Shown here one piece after another: positions 58,490-64,000 of a stretch of 64,000 nucleotides of DNA. Positions within the stretch are counted from its first letter, which is position 1, and each line of letters starts with the position of its first letter. Source of the stretch: Streptomyces sp. MMG1533 (GTDB lineage: Bacteria; Actinomycetota; Actinomycetes; Streptomycetales; Streptomycetaceae). The position numbers and the translations under genes are program-made. The DNA is taken from contig NZ_LGDG01000028.1 in NCBI RefSeq assembly GCF_001279775.1, positions 1 to 64,000 on the forward strand, written 5' to 3'. The notes beneath the pieces were generated by a model. The model was not told the DNA's origin and did no database searches. It saw only the letters and a program-made list of their open reading frames with translations.

Positions 58490-59388
58490 CAACCACAGAC
58501 ACAGTGCGCAAGGCCGACGCCGACTCCGTGCCGGCCGTCCCCAGGAAGCGGCGCCGCGGCGCGGCGAGCGGCGGGCTTCGGCGCGCGATTCCCGCGACGA
58601 CTCTGCTGTGGGTCCTCGCGGCCCTCTACGGGCTGCCGGTGCTGTGGTTCGTCCTCAGCTCCCTCAAACCGGCGGGAGACCTGTTCTCCCTTCCGCTGAC
58701 GGTGTTCCCCGACGACCCGACCGTGTCGGGTTACAAGGAAGCGTGGGCGAGCGCCAACTTCTCCGAGTACTTCATCAACACGACCATCGTGTGTGTGATC
58801 GCGACGATCCTCACGGTGGGAGTCAGCTGCTGCACCGGGTACGCGCTGGCCAAGTACGACAACAAGTGGCTCAAGGCCTTCTTCCTCTGCATCCTGGCCA
58901 CCACGATGCTGCCGGCCGAGGTCATGCTCGCCCCGCTGTTCCTGGTGGTCCGCGACCTCGGCTTCTACAACTCGCTCTCCGGCATCATCCTCCCGGCCCT
59001 GCTCACCGCGACCGGCTGCTTCATGTTCCGCCAGTTCTTCCTGACGGTCCCCGACGAGCTCATCGAGGCCGCCCGCATCGACGGCGCGCGTGAGCTGTCG
59101 ATCTTCATGCGGATCATGGTGCCGCTCTCCCGGCCCATCATGCTGACGCTCGCCATCCTGTCGTTCCAGTGGAGGTGGAACGACTACATCTGGCCGCTGC
59201 TGATGCTGAACGACCCCGAGAAGTTCACCGTGCAGATCGGCATCCAGAGCCTCGTCGGGGCGCAGAACATCAACTGGTCGGTGCTGCTCGGCGGATCGGT
59301 CATCTCCATGGTGCCGCTGATCGTCGTCTTCCTGGTGTTCCAGCGTTACGTCATGAACGCCGACATCAACGCCGGACTGAAGGATTGA
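58486..59388 (+). CDS. Carbohydrate ABC permease (MalG type, second system)
   Basis: This 300-aa protein has a basic N-terminus, six helices and the EAA loop IEAARIDGARELSIFMRIMVP (about 200-220), with FQWRWNDYIWPLLML after it. It completes the channel with the upstream MalF-type permease, with which it is translationally coupled. Confidence 0.9.
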   Translation: MTTTDTVRKADADSVPAVPRKRRRGAASGGLRRAIPATTLLWVLAALYGLPVLWFVLSSLKPAGDLFSLPLTVFPDDPTVSGYKEAWASANFSEYFINTTIVCVIATILTVGVSCCTGYALAKYDNKWLKAFFLCILATTMLPAEVMLAPLFLVVRDLGFYNSLSGIILPALLTATGCFMFRQFFLTVPDELIEAARIDGARELSIFMRIMVPLSRPIMLTLAILSFQWRWNDYIWPLLMLNDPEKFTVQIGIQSLVGAQNINWSVLLGGSVISMVPLIVVFLVFQRYVMNADINAGLKD

Positions 59389-59390
59389 CC

Positions 59391-59489
59391 TTGCCCACCC
59401 CGCTCGACCACGAGTTCGTCCGCGCGGCGGCCGGCGCGGACGACCGGCCGGCCGCCCCGCCGGCGGCCGGGCCCGCACCCGTCGTGTGA
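59391..59489 (+). CDS. Possible small ORF between permease and the 615-aa gene
   Basis: A TTG-initiated frame of 32 codons follows AAGGA directly after the permease stop and begins PTPLDHEFVRAAAG, which looks like a normal protein start rather than noise, then becomes Pro/Ala-rich and stops. It may be the remnant of a gene truncated before the 615-aa gene. Weakly supported. Confidence 0.2.
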   Translation: MPTPLDHEFVRAAAGADDRPAAPPAAGPAPVV

Positions 59490-59538
59490 TCCCGACAACC
59501 CACGGCATGGCCACCTCAGGCATGAAGGGCTGATCCCC

Positions 59539-61386
59539 GTGCACCTCCCGCACCTCGTCGTGCACCTCCCGCACCAGCGCGGCCCGCTGCACGACCTCCC
59601 GGACACCCCGGAGGCGTACGACGCGGTCCTCGCCGACGTCACCGAGCAGGCACTGGCCCGGCTCACGGCGGAGGGCAACCTCGAACACCCCGACTGCGTC
59701 GACGACATCGGTGACACCTCCCTCGGCATCACCTCCCTGCTCGCGCTCGCCTGGCAGCGCACCAAGGACCCACGGCTGCCGGAGGCGGTGCGCCGCAGCC
59801 TCGCCTTCCACCTCCGCGAGCGGGTGTACACCGAGGACAACCCCGGCTACCCCAACCTGAGGGTGCGCGACTCCGGGCTGCCGTACGCCCGTTACACCCT
59901 CGCGCCGGGTGCGCACCCCATCGGCGACTGGCCCAGCACGGTCTGGGCGCTGCTGCAGCTGGTCAACGTGCTCGAGGTGGCCGACGGCCTCCTCGACGAC
60001 GAACTGCGCTTCGAGCTGGCCGAGTTGGGGCACGGCTACTGGCGCTGGCTGACCGAGGCCACCTTCTTCAACCCGCAGGAGGCGGGCAACCAGGCGATCG
60101 GCTGCGTGGTGGGCGGCCTCATGCTGGCGCGCGGTCTGCCCTCCGGGGGAGAGGCGGTCCGCGCACGGGCGCTGGAGCTGTACACCGACGAGATCCGCGC
60201 CCACCGGGTCCGCGACCGGGGTGCCCTGCTGCCTCCCGAGCACGGCGGCGCCTACGACAACAACTACGGCCCGATCTCCCTGTCCTTCCTGGCCCAGGCC
60301 CACCTGGTCAGCGGCGAGGAGGTCTTCGCCGAGGACGGCGACGCCCTCGCCCGCTACATCGACGCCCGCCTCACGGGCGGAGGCTTCGACAACGGCGGCC
60401 CCCGCTACAGCGAGCAGCACTCCGCCTTCGAGTCCGTGCTCGGCCTGCGCTACTTCGGCGCCCGGATCGGCGCCGACCTGGGCCGCTACCGGGGCGACAG
60501 CCGCTGGGCCCGGCATGCGGCGCAGGCGGACGGCGGGGTCGACGGCCACTTCGCGTGGATGCTGGTCTGGCAGATTCAGGACACCACGCGCTGGCACCGC
60601 GAGCCGTCACAGTCGCCCGCACGGCACCAACTGCGCGCGGGCACGGTCTCGGTGGCCTTCGACGACCGGATGACCCCGGCGGTGGTCGAGGCGGGCGGCA
60701 CGTACTGCCTGCCCGCCGCCGTCAACCGCCAGCACGGCTTCGGCCCCGTCACCGGCGGCTTCCTGCTCTGCCGCCCCATGGGCGAGGTCCGCGTCCGCGA
60801 CGTCCGCGCCGACGGCCTGACGGCCAAGCTGGTCACCAAGCCGGTCGTCGGCCGCGACCACGTCCTGCGCCACGTGCGCTCCCTGTACGTCACCGACGGC
60901 ACGACCCTGTGGACGACGGTCGCCGTCGAACGCCTCGACGGGACGCCGTACCTGCTGGCCGGCCTGCCGTACGCCGAGGACGACGGCGACCGGGTCCGCC
61001 GTACGGCCCGCGCGGCCGTGTCCTCGGCGGGCACCCTGCGTCTGACCCACCCCGACGCGCAGGGTGCGGAGCACTTCGACGCCCGCGCGGACCTCACCCA
61101 GGAGCAGGCCGCCTTCGCCCTCGCGGAAGACCCGCGCGGCTACGGCAATCCGGACCTGGGCTGGCGGCACCTGGTCAGCTCCACGGCCCTGGAGGCCGGC
61201 CCGATCCCGGACGCGCCGGACGACCTGCATGTCTTCGCGGTGCGGTACGGAACCGAGGAGCCGTTCGCGGTGTCGGTCGAGCGGGGCGAGGAAGGGCTGA
61301 TCGTACGGACGGACGCCTTCACCGCCGTGATCGGGGACGTAGCCGGGGACGCCCACGCGGAGCCGGAGCTGACGCTGCGGCGCTGA
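59539..61386 (+). CDS. Unrecognised 615-aa enzyme of the sugar operon
   Basis: This 615-aa cytoplasmic protein (no signal peptide) has an N-terminal half of repeated helix pairs (about 30-330; SLGITSLLALAWQRTKDPRLP, TVWALLQLVNVLEVADGLL, EHGGAYDNNYGPISLSFLAQAHLV), suggesting an alpha/alpha-barrel as in GH or polysaccharide-lyase enzymes, and a C-terminal beta-rich half (about 340-610) with VEAGGTYCLPAAVNRQHGFG. No catalytic signature was recognised. GTG 59539 has GAAGGG nine bases upstream. It closes the sugar operon, so it probably acts on the imported saccharide. Confidence 0.55.
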   Translation: MHLPHLVVHLPHQRGPLHDLPDTPEAYDAVLADVTEQALARLTAEGNLEHPDCVDDIGDTSLGITSLLALAWQRTKDPRLPEAVRRSLAFHLRERVYTEDNPGYPNLRVRDSGLPYARYTLAPGAHPIGDWPSTVWALLQLVNVLEVADGLLDDELRFELAELGHGYWRWLTEATFFNPQEAGNQAIGCVVGGLMLARGLPSGGEAVRARALELYTDEIRAHRVRDRGALLPPEHGGAYDNNYGPISLSFLAQAHLVSGEEVFAEDGDALARYIDARLTGGGFDNGGPRYSEQHSAFESVLGLRYFGARIGADLGRYRGDSRWARHAAQADGGVDGHFAWMLVWQIQDTTRWHREPSQSPARHQLRAGTVSVAFDDRMTPAVVEAGGTYCLPAAVNRQHGFGPVTGGFLLCRPMGEVRVRDVRADGLTAKLVTKPVVGRDHVLRHVRSLYVTDGTTLWTTVAVERLDGTPYLLAGLPYAEDDGDRVRRTARAAVSSAGTLRLTHPDAQGAEHFDARADLTQEQAAFALAEDPRGYGNPDLGWRHLVSSTALEAGPIPDAPDDLHVFAVRYGTEEPFAVSVERGEEGLIVRTDAFTAVIGDVAGDAHAEPELTLRR

Positions 61387-61401
61387 CCGAGGGGCCGGAC
61401 G

Positions 61402-62019
61402 TCAGAAGGTCAGCCCGAGCACTCCCCACCCGCGCCGCGCGGTCTCGTCGACCACCTCGGCCCATTGGCGCACCAGAGCGTCGAACGCGTCGAAGTCCGG
61501 GATCCACCCGCTCGGGTGCGAGGCATGGGCGTCGTAGGCCTCGCGGAGCCCTTCCAGCAGGGGTTCGGCCCGCGCCCAGTGGGCGGCGAGCGCCTGCGCC
61601 GCGGACGGCGGGCAGGTGAGCAGCCGACGTGGACCGGAGGGTTCGGCATCCGAGGGGAAGAGGCGGCCGTCCGACTCGTCGTCCTCGTCGTCAAGGCCAG
61701 GTCCCCACCAGATCAGGCCCTCGAGGAAGCCGTCCAGGGGCTCGCGCAGCGCGGGATCCGCGAACTCCCGGGCCTTGTCCCAGCCGTCCGCCGCCCAGAA
61801 ATGCGGCTTGTACGAGCCAAGGGTGTCGCGGAACTCGTACCGCCCGCTCCACGGCACCCTCGGCGAGGCGGGAAACACCCAGCCCGCCTCGGGCTCCGGT
61901 CGCAGACCGGGATCGTCGCCGGGGTCCATGGCCTCGTACAGGAGGCTCTCCCGCTCATCCGCCGGCGTCCGCTCCAACTGCCCCCAGTCCACCGCCAGAA
62001 CGGTGATGTCCAACCCCAT
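61402..62019 (-). CDS. Conserved hypothetical protein (205 aa)
   Basis: The protein has GLDITVLAVDWGQLERTP at the start and an aromatic-rich core with VPWSGRYEFRDTLGSYKPHFWAADGWDK, and a C-terminal VRQWAEVVDETARRGWGVLGLTF. It resembles conserved Streptomyces proteins of unknown function. ATG 62019 lies inside the 3' end of the upstream kinase gene (65-base overlap in another frame), which suggests that the kinase reading frame is extended by a lost stop or that the two are coupled. Confidence 0.5.
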   Translation of the reverse strand: MGLDITVLAVDWGQLERTPADERESLLYEAMDPGDDPGLRPEPEAGWVFPASPRVPWSGRYEFRDTLGSYKPHFWAADGWDKAREFADPALREPLDGFLEGLIWWGPGLDDEDDESDGRLFPSDAEPSGPRRLLTCPPSAAQALAAHWARAEPLLEGLREAYDAHASHPSGWIPDFDAFDALVRQWAEVVDETARRGWGVLGLTF

Positions 62020-62668
62020 CCGGCCACCCTACGACGCCCCGCACCACGAGATCCGCCCGCTCCCGCGTCGTCGCGACCAGCTCGGCGTTGCGCTCGTCGC
62101 TGCGCAGCACCCACGCCACCGCCTCCTCGTGGCCCTTGCCGAACTCCTCGTGCCGGGCGACCAGTCGTCGTACGCGCTCCTCCTCGTCGAGCTCGCAGAA
62201 CCACACCTCGTCCAGCTCGGCCCGGACACGCGCCCACGCGCCCGTGTCCAGCAGCAGGTAGTTGCCCTCCGTCACCACCAGCCGGGCGGCGGGCGGCACC
62301 GGGATCGCCGCCGCGACCGGCTGCTCCAGCACCCGTTCGAAGCCGGGCGCGTACACGATCTCGTCGTCGGACTCCGGGGAGCGCAGCCGCCGCAGCAGCG
62401 CCGCGTACCCCGCCGCGTCGAAGGTGTCGGGCGCACCCTTGCGGTCGCGTCGGCCGAGCCGGTCGAGTTCGACGTCGGCGAGGTGGAAGCCGTCCATGGG
62501 GACGTGCGCCACCCACGGGTCGGCGGCTCCGTTGAGCGCCCTTACGAGCTGCTCGGCGAGCGTCGTCTTGCCCGCGCCCGGACTGCCCGCGATGCCGAGC
62601 AGCGCCCGGCGTCCGTGGCGGGTGAGGGCGTGGGCGCGGGTGAGGAGGTCGTCGAAGGTCAGCGGCAC
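61955..62668 (-). CDS. P-loop nucleoside/nucleotide kinase-family protein
   Basis: This protein of about 237 aa has Walker A GIAGSPGAGKTTLAEQL (about 20-36), VPMDGFHLADVELDRLG with the uridine-kinase-like DGF, RKGAPDTFDAAGY, and VVTEGNYLLLD, all typical of the uridine kinase/PanK-like family. The C-terminal 27 residues after LVVRGVVGW are Gly-rich and not typical, and they overlap the next gene. GTG 62668 is the likely start, although its Shine-Dalgarno is weak. Confidence 0.72.
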   Translation of the reverse strand: MPLTFDDLLTRAHALTRHGRRALLGIAGSPGAGKTTLAEQLVRALNGAADPWVAHVPMDGFHLADVELDRLGRRDRKGAPDTFDAAGYAALLRRLRSPESDDEIVYAPGFERVLEQPVAAAIPVPPAARLVVTEGNYLLLDTGAWARVRAELDEVWFCELDEEERVRRLVARHEEFGKGHEEAVAWVLRSDERNAELVATTRERADLVVRGVVGWPDGVGHHRSGGGLGAVGADAGG

Positions 62669-62752
62669 GCGTCCGAGTGTGTCACCCGGCGCCGAGTCGA
62701 TGACTTCAGGTACGCAGGGCACTCTGGTCGGGAGGAGAGGAGGGAGCCGACC

Positions 62753-63148
62753 ATGTCCGACGACCAGGCGCAGATCCGCACCTTGATCACCAACTGGGCC
62801 GAAGCCGTCCACCGGGGCGACCTCGACGGCGTCCTCGCCGACCATGCCGAGGACCTCGTGATGTTCGACGTACCGCCACCCCACGAGGGCATCCACGGCC
62901 TCGCGGCCTACAGCGCGACCTGGCCGCCGTTCTTCGAGTGGCAGGCCCAGGGCGCCTGCTTCGACATCGAGACCCTCGACGTCACCGCCGGCACCGACGT
63001 CGCCTACGCCCACGCGCTGCTGCGATGCGCCTCACCGGAGGAACTCGCCGAGCACCCCACCGTGCGCCTGAGGCTGAGCTTCGGCCTGCGCAAGGAGCGG
63101 GGCCGCTGGCTGGTCGCCCACGAACACCACTCCTTCCCGCACGACTGA
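62753..63148 (+). CDS. SgcJ/EcaC-type NTF2-like protein
   Basis: This 131-aa protein has the NTF2-like pattern QIRTLITNWAEAVHRGDLDGVLADHAEDLVMFDVPPP, then the strands ending RWLVAHEHHSFPHD typical of the SgcJ/EcaC group. It is cytoplasmic, with unknown ligand. GAGGGAG precedes ATG 62753. It is divergent from the kinase gene by about 85 bp and precedes the beta-phosphoglucomutase gene by about 100 bp. Confidence 0.75.
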   Translation: MSDDQAQIRTLITNWAEAVHRGDLDGVLADHAEDLVMFDVPPPHEGIHGLAAYSATWPPFFEWQAQGACFDIETLDVTAGTDVAYAHALLRCASPEELAEHPTVRLRLSFGLRKERGRWLVAHEHHSFPHD

Positions 63149-63247
63149 CCTCCGGCGCGCAGGAGGGCGTGAGAATGTGACGTGAAACGCGCCCAGTGTG
63201 GCGTGCCCCACCCGCTGGAAGCCCTCTCCCGGGGAACCGTGTCCTGT

Positions 63248-63985
63248 ATGACGGAGCTCGGTCTTCCCGCAGACATCCAGGCCTGCCTCTTCGACCTCGA
63301 CGGTGTGGTCACCAAGACGGCCGTCGTGCACGCGGCCGCCTGGAAGGAGATCTTCGACGCGTTCCTGCGCGCACGCGAGGGCGAGCACTTCCGGCCGTTC
63401 GGCGACGCCGACTACGACGAGTACGTCGACGGACGCCCCCGAGCCGACGGCGTCCGCACCTTCCTCGCCTCCCGCGGCATCGAACTGCCCGAAGGCGACT
63501 GGGGCGACCCACCGGACGCCCTGACGGTCAATGGCCTGGGCAACCGCAAGAACGGTCTGGTGCTGGAGAAGATCCGCACCGACGGCGTCGAGGCCTACGA
63601 CGGCACGCTGCGCTACCTCGAGGCGGTCCGCGCGCAGGGCCTGCGCACGGCGATCGTCTCCTCCAGTGCCAACTGCCGCGACGTTCTGCGCGCCATCGAC
63701 GCCGAGGACTTCTTCGACGTGCGCGTCGACGGCGTGGTGGCCGCCGAGCGGAAACTGCCGGGCAAGCCGCACCCCGACACCTTCCTGGCCGCCGCCCACG
63801 ACCTGGGCGTCGAGCCCTCGCGCTGTGCCGTCTTCGAGGACGCCCTGGCCGGCATGGACGCGGGCCGCTCCGGTCACTTCGGATACGTCGTCGGCGTCGA
63901 CCGGGTCGGACAGACCGACGCCCTGTACGCGCACGGAGCGAACCTCGTCGTGAAGGACCTGGCCGAACTGGGAGGCAAGGCGTGA
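63248..63985 (+). CDS. HAD-family beta-phosphoglucomutase
   Basis: This 245-aa HAD phosphatase-fold protein has motif I ACLFDLDGVVTKTAV (about 11-25, nucleophile and acid/base Asp), the cap with NGLGNRKNGLVLEKI, motif II AIVSSSANC, motif III with GKPHPDTF, and motif IV VFEDALAGMDA. It interconverts beta-glucose 1-phosphate and glucose 6-phosphate. ATG 63248 is preferred over an upstream GTG. It ends in a GTGA overlap with a GH65-type phosphorylase, which produces beta-glucose 1-phosphate from disaccharides, so the pair works in sequence. Confidence 0.86.
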   Translation: MTELGLPADIQACLFDLDGVVTKTAVVHAAAWKEIFDAFLRAREGEHFRPFGDADYDEYVDGRPRADGVRTFLASRGIELPEGDWGDPPDALTVNGLGNRKNGLVLEKIRTDGVEAYDGTLRYLEAVRAQGLRTAIVSSSANCRDVLRAIDAEDFFDVRVDGVVAAERKLPGKPHPDTFLAAAHDLGVEPSRCAVFEDALAGMDAGRSGHFGYVVGVDRVGQTDALYAHGANLVVKDLAELGGKA

Positions 63986-64000
63986 TCACCCACAGGGCGT
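63982..64000 (+). CDS. GH65-type disaccharide phosphorylase, first codons (partial)
   Basis: GTG at 63982 overlaps the mutase stop (GTGA). The visible residues read M-I-T-H-R-A, the usual opening of actinobacterial GH65 maltose/trehalose/kojibiose phosphorylases, and a GH65 gene normally follows beta-phosphoglucomutase. Only six codons are in the window, so the call rests on context. Confidence 0.5.

Noticed and set aside
1..64000. tRNA, rRNA, transposase, integrase or attachment-site signals
   Set aside because: None was recognised on either strand by eye; without a computed scan, small RNA genes could still be missed.

Overview
The window is very GC-rich, with G/C-biased third codon positions, purine-rich Shine-Dalgarno sites, and frequent GTG starts and ATGA/GTGA overlaps. 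It carries mycothiol-linked genes, ROK and RpiR regulators and Tat-secreted enzymes. This fits a filamentous actinomycete, most likely Streptomyces. No rRNA, tRNA, CRISPR array, transposase or integrase was recognised, so it reads as ordinary chromosomal accessory territory.

Layout. 1-3.5 kb: 5' end of a cytochrome oxidase subunit I gene, a divergent ECF sigma factor with a membrane-anchored partner, a divergent FolD paralogue behind a ZTP (pfl) riboswitch, and an NTF2-like protein. 3.4-12.9 kb: an iron-uptake locus. A coupled operon (ATP-grasp ligase, two IucA/IucC-type NIS synthetases, a shrunken MFS exporter relic, a type III PLP decarboxylase) is divergent from a FhuF-like ferric reductase across an iron-box-like palindrome, and is followed by a fused ABC exporter. 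12.9-15.1 kb: a transketolase C-terminal relic, then mycothiol-dependent formaldehyde dehydrogenase with its metallo-hydrolase. 15.2-19.8 kb: an orphan TAXI binding lipoprotein, a two-component system and a KgtP-like symporter. 20.1-24.7 kb: two SDRs, a small membrane protein, an MFS exporter and a secreted L,D-transpeptidase.

24.7-30.5 kb: sugar ABC operon (two permeases, binding lipoprotein, Gfo/Idh oxidoreductase) divergent from a ROK repressor. 30.6-43.8 kb: assorted genes including a membrane-anchored streptogrisin-like protease, a MalY-type lyase, a large secreted hydrolase, a second Gfo/Idh enzyme, a TetR/Zn-ribbon pair sharing a palindromic operator, an orphan ATP-grasp protein, and a peptidoglycan-binding membrane protein. 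43.9-51.3 kb: a tiny membrane peptide, an ANTAR-GAF-PAS-PP2C signalling protein, a monooxygenase-like membrane protein, an unknown protein with a structured leader, an RpiR regulator, a DUF3662-only protein and a GT39-like glycosyltransferase. 51.4-53.3 kb: Tat-exported PAP2 phosphatase. 53.5-64 kb: second sugar locus (BadF-type kinase, ROK repressor, binding protein, two permeases, an unrecognised 615-aa enzyme) and, at the end, a beta-phosphoglucomutase coupled to the first codons of a GH65 phosphorylase.

The main themes are iron scavenging and two independent carbohydrate-uptake systems, each with its own ROK repressor. Two carbohydrate promoters share an AAGCGCTTTC element that no regulator in the window obviously explains. 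Function calls rest on family motifs read by eye; no database search was run.
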